64,000 bases of DNA, from assembly GCF_015732155.1 (NCBI RefSeq), contig NZ_WIQK01000001.1:1-64000 (forward strand). The letters run 5' to 3'. Both the position numbers and the translations under genes were made by a program. Below the pieces are notes generated by a model. The model ran no database searches and was not told where the DNA came from. It worked only from the letters and a program-made list of their open reading frames with translations. Below, in pieces: positions 16,959 to 26,707 of the stretch (the stretch's first letter is position 1; the number at the start of each line of letters is the position of its first letter). The stretch comes from Pectinatus sottacetonis (lineage in GTDB: Bacteria; Bacillota; Negativicutes; Selenomonadales; Selenomonadaceae).

Positions 16959-18623
16959 TCATTTTTTATAACTGTGAAAAAATCTTTCCTCATACTCATC
17001 GGGATTATTAGAAACCTGTACATAAGCCTCAAAAAGTCTGTCCCACGGAAAGGTAACTTTAACTGATTTTATATGTAAAAAAGGCATATATTCATCAAAA
17101 AACTGCTGTGCCATTTCTTTAGCATCAATTTCCGCCGGTTCAGTCTTATCTCCCAGTGCCAATTTAGTTCCTCTTCCTGGAAAAATATTGAGCTGTCTAG
17201 CTACCTGTTGTCGTACATTAGCCTGATACATCCAGTCATCAATATATCTTGTGAGCAGAAGTTGGTTTTTATCGGTCTGTTTCATTCTCAAAGATAAAAT
17301 CCCTTCACCGACTACCCAGCCCGTGCTATTAGTAGCAGTATTCCAACCGGCATATGATGTCAGCTTAAACAATAAGTTCTTTTCCAGCAGTATTTTCATA
17401 AGTGCATTATCTGAACCATTAGCATAAGCTATATCACCAACAGCTACTGGAATTTTTCTCTCTATGCAATTTTGAATTTCATTTGCAAAAGACAATGTAT
17501 TTGCTCTCAGCGCAAACGAATTTACGCTTTCACCTGCTTCATAAGTCCATCCACTCACATTAGTGTTAACTAATACGAGCATTGCTGCCTTATCAACAGC
17601 TGTCGTTGGCCTGCCACCAGCAAGATAAATTTCAGAACGCACCGAATCATCTATGGGTTCATCAGAATATGCCGGTATAGTTGCTCCACCATAACCATCC
17701 GCATAACCAATTGCCACCAAAGGATTATACTTATTGATTTTGTTTATTGCCCTAGTAAGTAACAGCAGTCCTAATTCATCAACACCTGATATAATTCTGA
17801 AATCATTTCTTGACAAATCGTCAGCATCTTCAGCCAAAAGTACACTTTCAGCATGTGTTTGTGAAAACGGTGCACTATCATCGCAACCAAGGGCTAAATA
17901 GGATATTATATTATTGCGAATCAATTCCAGCAAAGCTCTGTTGGCTGTGAAATTTTTTTGTCGGCGCTCAAACCAGTCAGCAAAAACAGATCGTGGTATA
18001 CTGTTTTTTAAGTTATCTAGTCGGGCTTGTTCATCATCTGTCAAAACGGCATTATTGTCTTTATCCAATAATGCCGTATAATTAAAAATACTACTACCGT
18101 ACTTCTGATAATACTCTGGTTCTTCTGTTCCTGATGCAGCAGCATTTTTAGGCGTCCGCATTATTGAAGAAAAAACATATACTGGCAGCTTGGGGTATTT
18201 TCTATGTATTTCTACAAATCGTCCTGCCCGCTGTAAGATGACATTTTTATCAAGTTCATGCTTGCGAGATGCTACAAGACTGCCATATAGCATAGCATCC
18301 GATGAAATAACCGCCGCATCTGCTCCCTTGGCATTATCAATTATCCATTCATATAGTCCATCGGGATTGCCATATGTGGTACAATTCCCCAAAAGTTTAT
18401 CCGGCGGCACTTTTATAACAAACCCAGCTTTTTGTACCACTTGTACTGTCTGCCTATTAGAAATAGGTCTATCATCATGTGGGACGTATAAAATAATTTT
18501 TTGTTTGGGTTTCTTCGCTGCTGCGTTTCCACTGCATATTCCTAATACAATTATTCCTACAACAAAAACAGCCAGTATTTTATCCCAATTTTCTACTGAC
18601 AAATATTTATACAAAAACTCCAC
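16959..18623 (-). CDS. DUF4127 family exported protein
   Basis: 554 residues. A hydrophobic stretch near residues 17-32 (ILAVFVVGIIVLGICSG) followed by AAAKK suggests a signal peptide or anchor. The following IILYVPHDDRPISNRQTVQV, the SSDAMLYGSLVASR block and IIRNNIISYLALGCDDSAP-like segments fit DUF4127, a family of unknown function found in Firmicutes. The GTG at 18623 overlaps its own GAGGTGG site, so a TTG nine bases later is a plausible alternative. It is monocistronic and divergent from the PLD lipoprotein gene. Confidence 0.78.
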   Translation of the reverse strand: MEFLYKYLSVENWDKILAVFVVGIIVLGICSGNAAAKKPKQKIILYVPHDDRPISNRQTVQVVQKAGFVIKVPPDKLLGNCTTYGNPDGLYEWIIDNAKGADAAVISSDAMLYGSLVASRKHELDKNVILQRAGRFVEIHRKYPKLPVYVFSSIMRTPKNAAASGTEEPEYYQKYGSSIFNYTALLDKDNNAVLTDDEQARLDNLKNSIPRSVFADWFERRQKNFTANRALLELIRNNIISYLALGCDDSAPFSQTHAESVLLAEDADDLSRNDFRIISGVDELGLLLLTRAINKINKYNPLVAIGYADGYGGATIPAYSDEPIDDSVRSEIYLAGGRPTTAVDKAAMLVLVNTNVSGWTYEAGESVNSFALRANTLSFANEIQNCIERKIPVAVGDIAYANGSDNALMKILLEKNLLFKLTSYAGWNTATNSTGWVVGEGILSLRMKQTDKNQLLLTRYIDDWMYQANVRQQVARQLNIFPGRGTKLALGDKTEPAEIDAKEMAQQFFDEYMPFLHIKSVKVTFPWDRLFEAYVQVSNNPDEYEERFFHSYKK

Positions 18624-18817
18624 CTCAACAATTTAAATTCTCAGGTTATTAGAATACCATAAAAAACGAGAAAAATAAATCACTAAGCCTGTTATCTTTG
18701 TTTCATTTGTATTATTATTATTTAGAATAACAAATAATGATAATATTTTACAAAAATTTTTAAATTTATTTTTAAACTTATAATTATTTAAATACTGTCA
18801 ATCAAGGAGACCATGTT

Positions 18818-19432
18818 ATGTGTAAGAAAAAAATTATTCTCACATGTATTTTAACCATTTTTACTATAATTTTTCTAAATGGCTGCAAAAATCTGCCTAA
18901 TAACACTTCTTCCGCTCCTGCTGTCACCACATATTCTGACAAATTACCACCAGACATAAACCAACCCCATATTGTCAAGGCAACAGGTACCATTGAAGTT
19001 GCCTTCAGCCCCGATGGTGGAGCAGAAAAAGCTATCATCAAAGCGATTAATGCAGCTGAAAAATCAATAAAAGTCCAAGCATATAATTTTACGAATCACA
19101 ACATTGCCAAGGCATTATTAAAAGCTAAAAAACGTGGTATCGATGTTAAAATTATTCTTGACAAAAGCCAGGAAACAGATAAATATTCCTCTGCTAGATT
19201 TTTTGCCAATAACCACATTCCCACCAAAATAGATCATCAATTTTCCATTGCCCATAGTAAAATAATAATTATCGATGATATCAATATTGTTACTGGTTCA
19301 TACAATTTTACTAAATCTGCGGAAACTAAAAATGCTGAAAATGTACTAATTATTAGAAATAATCCTGAACTAGCTCAGTTGTATGTAAAAAATTGGTTAT
19401 GGCGTTGGAGCCAAACGCAAAATTATACTTAA
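18818..19432 (+). CDS. Phospholipase D-family lipoprotein (Nuc-like endonuclease fold)
   Basis: 204 residues. A lipoprotein signal ends in FLNGC (cysteine at residue 23). The mature part has one HxKxxxxD motif, HSKIIIID, with TGSYNFT after it. This single-motif layout matches the small Nuc-type phosphodiesterases that act as dimers. Exported Nuc homologues degrade DNA, and the lipobox places this one on the outer face of a membrane. AAGGAGA lies upstream of the ATG. Substrate (DNA or lipid) is not decided by sequence. Confidence 0.88.
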   Translation: MCKKKIILTCILTIFTIIFLNGCKNLPNNTSSAPAVTTYSDKLPPDINQPHIVKATGTIEVAFSPDGGAEKAIIKAINAAEKSIKVQAYNFTNHNIAKALLKAKKRGIDVKIILDKSQETDKYSSARFFANNHIPTKIDHQFSIAHSKIIIIDDINIVTGSYNFTKSAETKNAENVLIIRNNPELAQLYVKNWLWRWSQTQNYT

Positions 19433-19482
19433 AACTATTAACTTATAAATAATATTAATTATATTTTTTTAGGGAGAATTAT

Positions 19483-21225
19483 ATGAAATTACTGCTCATT
19501 GCCATAAATGCTAAATACATTCACTCATCACTATCTATTAGATATTTAAAAACCTATTGTGATAAATTACCCTGTGAAATAAAACTTACCGAGTTCACTA
19601 TAAATAACCATCTATTAGAAATTGCTGATCAAATATTTGATGAATTTCCTGATATTCTAGGCATAGATTGCTATATATGGAATATAGAACTCATAAAAAA
19701 ATTACTACCGCTCATAAAAAAAATGCTGCCACACACAAAAATAATCTGTGGTGGACCGGAAGTTTCATATAAAACAAAAGAATTCATGACAGCTTTTCCC
19801 ATAGTAGACTATGTTATACGAGGTGAGGGAGAAAAAGTTTTATTTTCATTATTAAAAAATATACTGGCAGATACATCAACAACTGATATTCCCGGACTTG
19901 CCCAATATACAGAAGAAAAAACCATTCAGGAAAGTTTTCCTGTAGTTTTAGCAAATTTAAACGAACTGCCTTTTCCTTATACAGACTCAGACATAAAACA
20001 ATTGGGTGAACGCATAATATATTATGAAAGTTCCCGTGGCTGCCCCTTCTCCTGCAAATACTGCCTTTCCTGTGCTACAAAGGGAGTACGTTACCGCAGC
20101 CTTGATAAAGTGCTCAAAGAATTATCCTTCTTTGTCCGACATAACGTTAAACAAGTGAAATTTGTTGACAGAACATTTAATGCCAGCAAAAAACACTTTC
20201 TCCCCATATTAGAATTCTTAGCCAAACAAAATTGTCGGACTAATTTTCATTTTGAAGCCGCTATAGACTATCTTGATACAGAAGCATTATCCATACTGCA
20301 AAGAATGCCGCCAGGCCGTGTACAGCTCGAAATAGGTATACAATCCACTAATACTGAGACACTACAGCAAATAAACCGTACTAATCACTGGCAAAAAATT
20401 GTCAACAATATCAATGCCATAAAATCCTTCGAAAATATTCATATACACGCTGATCTTATAATCGGACTGCCACTTGAAAATATAGTTTCATTTGAAAAAT
20501 CATTTAATACTGTATACCAATTATATCCTCACATGCTACAGGTTGGCTTTTTAAAACTACTCAAAGGTTCTGCCATGGAAAATTTAGTTAAGCCGCATAG
20601 ATATAAATTTATGGATACCGCTCCTTATGAAGTTTTAGCAAATAAATACCTATCTGTTAAGGAAATAAGACAATTACGGATATTTGTCGATGTTTTTGAA
20701 GTATATTACAATTCCGGCCGTTTTTCCCTTACACTGCAGTATCTTATTAACAAAAATAATTTTAACGCTTTTTCTTTTTTTACCAGCTTAGCTTCTTTTT
20801 GGCATATACGCTTACTGGACAAAGCCTCACATTCGCCAAAAGCATTATATAAATATCTTAATGATTTTGCCAGCAATAATAAAAGCTCCTCACCGCAAAT
20901 ACTTGACAATCTGCTTAGATTCGATGCTTTATCCTCAGATCAGGGACATTTTCGTCCTTTATTTTTAAATTGGTCAGAAAAAGATAAGCATAGTACTATT
21001 AAAAATTTTTGGAAAAACACACCTGTGGTAAAAAAATATATCACCGCATATGTTTTTGCTGACTGGCGTACTATAAGAAACAACTATCATATAGAATATT
21101 TTTCCATTGATATATTGCATTTTGCAGAAACTCATGAAATAATAGACAATCCATGCATAATTTTATTTATATACAATGGACTTTTCGTAAAAAAAATACC
21201 AATGAAATCAGGTGACCTAAAATAA
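19483..21225 (+). CDS. B12-binding-domain radical SAM protein, DUF4080 family
   Basis: 580 residues. The N-terminal 150 form a cobalamin-binding-type Rossmann domain (MKLLLIAINAKYIHSSLS, then LGIDCYIWN). The radical SAM domain follows with the cluster motif CPFSCKYC near residue 188. The C-terminal region fits DUF4080. The reaction is unknown for this family. It is followed by another radical SAM gene whose start overlaps its TAA stop, so the pair is probably one operon. AGGGAG precedes the ATG. Confidence 0.88.
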   Translation: MKLLLIAINAKYIHSSLSIRYLKTYCDKLPCEIKLTEFTINNHLLEIADQIFDEFPDILGIDCYIWNIELIKKLLPLIKKMLPHTKIICGGPEVSYKTKEFMTAFPIVDYVIRGEGEKVLFSLLKNILADTSTTDIPGLAQYTEEKTIQESFPVVLANLNELPFPYTDSDIKQLGERIIYYESSRGCPFSCKYCLSCATKGVRYRSLDKVLKELSFFVRHNVKQVKFVDRTFNASKKHFLPILEFLAKQNCRTNFHFEAAIDYLDTEALSILQRMPPGRVQLEIGIQSTNTETLQQINRTNHWQKIVNNINAIKSFENIHIHADLIIGLPLENIVSFEKSFNTVYQLYPHMLQVGFLKLLKGSAMENLVKPHRYKFMDTAPYEVLANKYLSVKEIRQLRIFVDVFEVYYNSGRFSLTLQYLINKNNFNAFSFFTSLASFWHIRLLDKASHSPKALYKYLNDFASNNKSSSPQILDNLLRFDALSSDQGHFRPLFLNWSEKDKHSTIKNFWKNTPVVKKYITAYVFADWRTIRNNYHIEYFSIDILHFAETHEIIDNPCIILFIYNGLFVKKIPMKSGDLK

Positions 21226-22175
21226 TTTACTATCCATTTTCTGATTATTTAAAACATCATTATGGTGAAAAAGTATATAAACTTCCTATTGCATTGCCAG
21301 TTACCTGTCCCAACCGTGATGGTACGCGCGGCACAAACGGCTGTACTTTTTGCGGTGAAATAGGCGCTGGCTATGAAAATCTGCCTTCTTCTATGACTAT
21401 ATCTGAACAAATTGCCAATAATAAAGCTCATATAGTTCCCAAATACAAGGCCAAAAAATTTATATCTTATCTACAAAATTTTACCAACACATATATGCCT
21501 ATAGAAAAATTAGTGCAATGTGCCACTGAAGCAGTACAAGACAAAGATATCGTGGCCTTATATATAGCCACCCGGCCCGACTGCATAAGTGAATATTATC
21601 TTTCACGGTTAAATGCAATAAAAAAGCAATATAATATTGATATCTGCATCGAACTCGGCTTACAGACAGTCAATTATAAATCCTTAAAAAAAATAAACCG
21701 CGGCCATAGTTTAGCTGAATTTATCGATGCCGTTTTACAAATAAAGCAATATAATATGCTGACCTGCGCCCATATCATTTTAGATCTGCCATGGGATGAC
21801 ATGGATGATGTTATTGAAAACGCCAAAATCATGTCGGCATTAAAATTGGACCAAGTAAAATTACATGCCCTTTATATAATAAAAAATACCAAAATGGCTG
21901 ATGATTATTTACATGATAAAATAAAATTAATATCATTAGACGATTATAAAAAAAGAGTAATAACTTTTCTAGAATATTTATCATCAGATATTGTCCTACA
22001 GCGCTTAATCGGGCGGGCACCAGCAGAAAACACCTTATTTTCCAACTGGCATACCGGCTGGTGGAAAATACGCGATGAAATAATTACCGAAATGGAAAAA
22101 AATAATTTGTACCAAGGAAAACTATGCAACTATCTTAATGGGCCTGCATTGAAAAAATTTGACCCGTATAATTGA
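21225..22175 (+). CDS. TIGR01212/YhcC-family radical SAM protein, probable ATT start
   Basis: The conserved frame runs YYPFSDYLKHHYGEKVYKL followed by CPNRDGTRGTNGCTFCG, the N-terminal signature of this family. The three cysteines for the Fe-S cluster are present. No ATG, GTG or TTG precedes the conserved N-terminus; the frame is closed by TGA at 21213-21215. An ATT at 21225 overlaps the upstream TAA (TAATT instead of the usual TAATG), with AGGTGA nine bases before it. The only standard start, TTG at 21294, would remove the conserved YGEKVYKL block. The reaction of the family is unknown. From ATT the protein has 316 residues. Confidence 0.8.
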   Translation: MYYPFSDYLKHHYGEKVYKLPIALPVTCPNRDGTRGTNGCTFCGEIGAGYENLPSSMTISEQIANNKAHIVPKYKAKKFISYLQNFTNTYMPIEKLVQCATEAVQDKDIVALYIATRPDCISEYYLSRLNAIKKQYNIDICIELGLQTVNYKSLKKINRGHSLAEFIDAVLQIKQYNMLTCAHIILDLPWDDMDDVIENAKIMSALKLDQVKLHALYIIKNTKMADDYLHDKIKLISLDDYKKRVITFLEYLSSDIVLQRLIGRAPAENTLFSNWHTGWWKIRDEIITEMEKNNLYQGKLCNYLNGPALKKFDPYN

Positions 22176-22262
22176 TAATAATTCTAAAAAGGTGTATTAT
22201 AATTGTATGTTATTCTTATTCGCGGTGTATATTTAATATTATAATGCAAGGGAGAGAATACA

Positions 22263-25200
22263 ATGAATAAAAAAATGAAGACAATGGATGGCAATACCGC
22301 AGCCGCATATGTCTCATATGCTTTTACTGATATTGCTGCTATCTATCCGATCACTCCGTCTTCCCCTATGGCGGAAGCTGTAGATGAAATGGCTGCGAAA
22401 GGTGCTAAAAATCTTTTCGGTCAGAAAGTCAAAGTTGTGGAAATGCAATCTGAAGCAGGTGCCGCAGGAACTGTTCACGGTTCTTTACAATCCGGTGCTT
22501 TAACAACAACTTATACAGCATCACAGGGACTTTTACTGATGATTCCTAACATGTATAAAATTTCCGGTGAACTTTTACCAGGTGTATTTCACGTAAGTGC
22601 ACGTGCATTAGCAACATCTTCACTTAACATATTTGGTGATCACCAGGATGTTATGGCAGTGCGCCAGACCGGTTGTGCAATGCTTGCTGAAAGCAGCGTA
22701 CAACAAGTAATGGACTTAAGTGCTGTAGCTCATCTCGTTGCCATTAAGGGACGTATTCCCTTTGTGAATTTTTTTGATGGTTTCAGAACATCCCATGAAA
22801 TTCAAAAAATTGAAGTTATAAATTATGATGATTTAGGAAAATTACTCGACTGGAAAGCAGTAAACGCCTTCCGTCATAATGCCCTTAATCCTGATCACCC
22901 TGTTATTCGTGGTACTAACCAAAATCCTGATATTTATTTCCAGGAAAGAGAAGCTGTAAATAAATATTATGATGCTATTCCTGATTTAGTAGAAGAAAGT
23001 ATGCAGAAAATTTCCAAAATTACTGGACGCGAATATCATCTCTTCAATTATCATGGTGCTCCAGATGCAGATCGCTTAATAATTGCTATGGGATCTGTCT
23101 GCGAAACAGCAGCAGAAGCAGTTGATTATTTGAACTCCCAAGGAGAAAAAACAGGTATTCTCACAGTTCATTTATACCGTCCATTCTCAATAAAACATTT
23201 ACTGAGTTCTATTCCTAAGACTGTTAAAAAAATAGCCGTGCTTGATCGTACTAAAGAACCTGGTGCACACGGCGAACCTTTATATATTGATGTTAAAAAT
23301 GCTCTTTATGATAGTGATATCCATCCAATAGTTGTAGGCGGACGTTATGGTCTAGGTGGTAAAGATGTCACTCCGGACCATGTTCTTTCTGTTTATGAAG
23401 AACTTAAAAAGGCTACACCGAAAAACGACTTTACTATTAGTATTGACGATGATATAACTGGTACATCTTTGGAAAAATATCCTAAGGATCTTGATTTTAC
23501 ACCAGAAGGTACTACTGCCTGCAAATTCTGGGGATTGGGTTCCGATGGTACTGTTGGCGCTAATAAAAGTGCAGTAAAAATTATCGGTGATAATACTGAT
23601 ATGTACGCTCAGGCATATTTTGCTTATGATTCTAAAAAATCAGGCGGGATTACAATGTCACATCTGCGCTTTGGTAAACTGCCCATAAAATCTCCTTATC
23701 TCATAAATAAAGCTGATTTTATTTCCTGCTCCCAAGAATCATATGTTCATAAGTATGATTTATTAGCAGGTCTTAAACCTGGTGGTTCATTCCTTCTCAA
23801 CACACATTGGACAGAAGAAAATTTATCTAATGAACTTCCTGGTTATATGAAACGCTATATCGCCAAAAATAAAATTAATTTCTATGTTGTAAATGCCGTT
23901 AAAATTGCGCAGGAATTAGGATTAGGCGGTCGTTTCAATATGGTTATGCAGGCTGCTTTCTTTAAACTTACAAATATTATTCCTATTGAAAAAGCCGTTG
24001 GTTATCTAAAAGATGCCATAGTTAAATCATATGGCAAAAAGGGCCAGAATATCGTTGATATGAATAATGGCGCTGTAGATAAGGGTATCGAAGCTGTTGT
24101 AAAAATCAACGTACCAGCAGACTGGGCTGATGCACCTGATGAAACTAAAAAAGAAAAACAGGTTCCTGCATTTGTAAAAGACATTCTTGTCCCGATGAAT
24201 CGTCAAGAAGGCGATAAGCTTCCTGTAAGCACATTCAGTAAGGGAATGGAAGATGGAACTTTCCCAGTAGGAACAGCTGCTTACGAAAAACGTGGCATTG
24301 CTATAAATGTACCTGAATGGATCGCTGATAACTGTATCCAGTGTAATCAATGTTCCTTTGTTTGTCCTCATGCTGTAATTCGTCCGGCTCTTTTAACAGA
24401 AGAAGAAAAGAACAATGCTCCAGAAGGCATGAAATTCAAACCTGCTATAGGTATGAAGGATATGTATTTCAGTATTGTTATATCTCCTTACGACTGCAGC
24501 GGTTGTGGCAACTGTTCACAAATCTGTCCTGCACCAAAAGGAAAAGCATTGGAAATGAAGCCTTTTGACACTCAGGCTCCTAAGCAGCCTACTTTTGATT
24601 ATGCTGTTGATCCTAAAAAAGTATCACCAAAGAAAAATCCACTTAAAAAGACAACATTAAAGGGCAGTCAGTTCGAAAAACCATTGCTTGAATTCTCCGG
24701 TGCATGTGCTGGTTGTGGTGAAACACCTTATGTAAAACTCATTACACAGTTATATGGTGATCGTATGATAGTAGCCAACGCTACAGGTTGTTCTTCAATC
24801 TGGGGAGCTGCTGCACCATCAATGCCTTATACTACTAACGTAAAGGGACATGGGCCTGCTTGGGCAAATTCACTGTTCGAAGATAATGCTGAATTTGGTT
24901 TTGGTATGCATCTTGGCAGCAAGGCTGTACGTGACACCTTGGCGTCTAATATGAAGGATGCCATTGCCAACGGTGTAAGTGCACAATTAAAGACTGCTAT
25001 GGAAGAATGGCTGGAAAAAATCGATGACGGCGAAGGTACGCGTGATCGTGCAGATATTTTAACAGCCCTTTTAGAAAAGGAAAAAGGTTCTAATGAATTA
25101 CTCAATAGAATCTATGATCAGAAAGACTTTTTTGTAAGACGCTCCCAATGGATCTTCGGCGGTGATGGCTGGGCCTATGATATCGGCTACGGTGGACTTG

Positions 25201-25787
25201 ATCATGTTCTTGCTTCTGGTGAAGATGTCAATGTTTTAGTTATGGATACTGAAGTATACTCCAATACTGGCGGCCAATCCTCTAAATCAACTCCGACGGC
25301 AGCAATTGCTCAATTTGCTGCTACTGGTAAAAAAACAAAGAAAAAAGATCTTGGTATGATGGCAATGTCCTATGGTTATGTATATGTTGCCCAGATTAAT
25401 ATGGGTGCTGATAAAAACCAGACACTAAAAGCTATTGTCGAAGCTGAAAGTTATAAAGGACCTTCCTTAATTATTGCTTATGCACCATGCATAAATCATG
25501 GTATAAAAATTGGTATGGGTAAGAGTCAAATAGAATCAAAACGTGCTGTAGAAGCGGGATACTGGGCTAATTATCGCTATAATCCAGCATTACGCGGCAG
25601 TGAAAAGAATCCATTTAGTCTTGATTCCAAAGAACCTACTGCTAATTTCCGGGAATTTTTAATGGGTGAGGTTCGTTACAACTCATTAAAACGAGGTTTC
25701 CCTGATAAAGCTGATGCTTTATTTGAAAAAACAGAACAGGATGCTAAAGAACGTTTGGCAGGCTATAAAAAATTAGCTGGTAAATAA
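22263..25787 (+). CDS. nifJ: Pyruvate:ferredoxin (flavodoxin) oxidoreductase
   Basis: This 1174-residue single-chain PFOR converts pyruvate and CoA to acetyl-CoA and CO2 and reduces ferredoxin. In order it shows the pyrimidine-binding domain (AYPITPSSPMAE-like block near 20), the gamma domain, two [4Fe-4S] ferredoxin motifs (CIQCNQCSFVCP and CSGCGNCSQICP around 695-760), and the C-terminal thiamine-diphosphate domain (GGDGWAYDIGYGG). Cysteines CAGCGE near 820 fit the proximal cluster. It is monocistronic, with GGGAGAG before the ATG and a strong terminator behind. It is the expected acetyl-CoA source in a fermentative anaerobe. Confidence 0.96.
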   Translation: MNKKMKTMDGNTAAAYVSYAFTDIAAIYPITPSSPMAEAVDEMAAKGAKNLFGQKVKVVEMQSEAGAAGTVHGSLQSGALTTTYTASQGLLLMIPNMYKISGELLPGVFHVSARALATSSLNIFGDHQDVMAVRQTGCAMLAESSVQQVMDLSAVAHLVAIKGRIPFVNFFDGFRTSHEIQKIEVINYDDLGKLLDWKAVNAFRHNALNPDHPVIRGTNQNPDIYFQEREAVNKYYDAIPDLVEESMQKISKITGREYHLFNYHGAPDADRLIIAMGSVCETAAEAVDYLNSQGEKTGILTVHLYRPFSIKHLLSSIPKTVKKIAVLDRTKEPGAHGEPLYIDVKNALYDSDIHPIVVGGRYGLGGKDVTPDHVLSVYEELKKATPKNDFTISIDDDITGTSLEKYPKDLDFTPEGTTACKFWGLGSDGTVGANKSAVKIIGDNTDMYAQAYFAYDSKKSGGITMSHLRFGKLPIKSPYLINKADFISCSQESYVHKYDLLAGLKPGGSFLLNTHWTEENLSNELPGYMKRYIAKNKINFYVVNAVKIAQELGLGGRFNMVMQAAFFKLTNIIPIEKAVGYLKDAIVKSYGKKGQNIVDMNNGAVDKGIEAVVKINVPADWADAPDETKKEKQVPAFVKDILVPMNRQEGDKLPVSTFSKGMEDGTFPVGTAAYEKRGIAINVPEWIADNCIQCNQCSFVCPHAVIRPALLTEEEKNNAPEGMKFKPAIGMKDMYFSIVISPYDCSGCGNCSQICPAPKGKALEMKPFDTQAPKQPTFDYAVDPKKVSPKKNPLKKTTLKGSQFEKPLLEFSGACAGCGETPYVKLITQLYGDRMIVANATGCSSIWGAAAPSMPYTTNVKGHGPAWANSLFEDNAEFGFGMHLGSKAVRDTLASNMKDAIANGVSAQLKTAMEEWLEKIDDGEGTRDRADILTALLEKEKGSNELLNRIYDQKDFFVRRSQWIFGGDGWAYDIGYGGLDHVLASGEDVNVLVMDTEVYSNTGGQSSKSTPTAAIAQFAATGKKTKKKDLGMMAMSYGYVYVAQINMGADKNQTLKAIVEAESYKGPSLIIAYAPCINHGIKIGMGKSQIESKRAVEAGYWANYRYNPALRGSEKNPFSLDSKEPTANFREFLMGEVRYNSLKRGFPDKADALFEKTEQDAKERLAGYKKLAGK

Positions 25788-25810
25788 GAATAAATTTATC
25801 ATCTGGAAAA

Positions 25811-25848
25811 AAATCCCCTGTGATAGTAACCTATCACAGGGGATTTTA
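25811..25848 (+). terminator. Terminator of nifJ
   Basis: A 14-bp perfect stem (25813-25826 with 25831-25844, arm ATCCCCTGTGATAG), 4-base loop, then TTT. Confidence 0.88.
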
Positions 25849-25927
25849 AAGTATTATGAAACTCTAATACTCAAAGCAAGAAATAAATCTAATATAACAA
25901 TAACATATTAATTATGTTGATTTTAAA

Positions 25928-25987
25928 ATAATAGAAAAGATATCGCTGCCAGCCAGAAATAACTGGCAGCGATATCTTTTCTATTAT
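25928..25987. terminator. Terminator of rnc facing nifJ
   Basis: A 25-bp perfect stem (25928-25952 with 25963-25987) with a 10-base loop, touching the rnc stop codon. It is flanked by A- and T-rich ends so works best for the minus-strand operon. Confidence 0.8.
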
Positions 25988-26694
25988 TATATTCTTTTAT
26001 ACTTTTTTAAAGTCTCCAACGCCGCATGCTGCTCAGCTTCCTTTTTGCTATTGCCATCGCCAAGGCCCTCTACAGCACCATCAACAATTGCAGCAAAACG
26101 AAATTGCCTCGCATGTGCAGGTCCAATTTCCGAAATAAGCTCATATTCAATATGTTTATTTTCACTTTGAACTATTTCCTGCAAAATTGTCTTATAATCT
26201 TTTAGATTATAGCCTTTTTCAACAGCTATAAAATCATCATGCAGTTTATCTAAAATATATTTATAAGCAGTATCCCATCCCTGATCAAGATAAATAGCTC
26301 CAATAATAGATTCAAAAGCATCTGCTAAAATTGACGGTCGGGTACTCCCCCCACTTAGCCGCTCACCTTTTCCCAATAAAAGATATTGTCCCACTTCCAG
26401 CTTAGCCGACAAACGTGCTAGTGTAGTTTCACAAACTACACTAGCACGTGCCTTTGTCATTTCACCTTCAGGCATTTCAGGATATTTATTAAATAAATAA
26501 GAACTGGATGCCAGTTCTAAAACAGCATCACCTAAAAATTCCAATCTTTCATTATGGATAATAGAATTTTTAGCTTCATTAGCATAGGAAGTATGTGTAA
26601 GAGCAGTATCTAGTAAAGCTATATCATTAAAATCCACACCAAGACACGAAGATAACGTTAGTAATTTTTCCTTGCGTTTCTTTGAAATATTCAT
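25987..26694 (-). CDS. rnc: Ribonuclease III
   Basis: This 235-residue endonuclease cuts double-stranded RNA in rRNA and mRNA processing. The signature NERLEFLGDAVLEL near residue 44 carries catalytic acidic residues, with the second acidic pair in LADAFESIIGAIYLDQG near 118-126. A double-stranded RNA-binding domain fills the C-terminus (GDGNSKKEAEQHAALETL). It is the last gene of the fatty-acid cluster, 13 bases after fabF, an arrangement common in Firmicutes. Confidence 0.95.
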   Translation of the reverse strand: MNISKKRKEKLLTLSSCLGVDFNDIALLDTALTHTSYANEAKNSIIHNERLEFLGDAVLELASSSYLFNKYPEMPEGEMTKARASVVCETTLARLSAKLEVGQYLLLGKGERLSGGSTRPSILADAFESIIGAIYLDQGWDTAYKYILDKLHDDFIAVEKGYNLKDYKTILQEIVQSENKHIEYELISEIGPAHARQFRFAAIVDGAVEGLGDGNSKKEAEQHAALETLKKYKRI

Positions 26695-26707
26695 TACAAA
26701 ACCTGAT

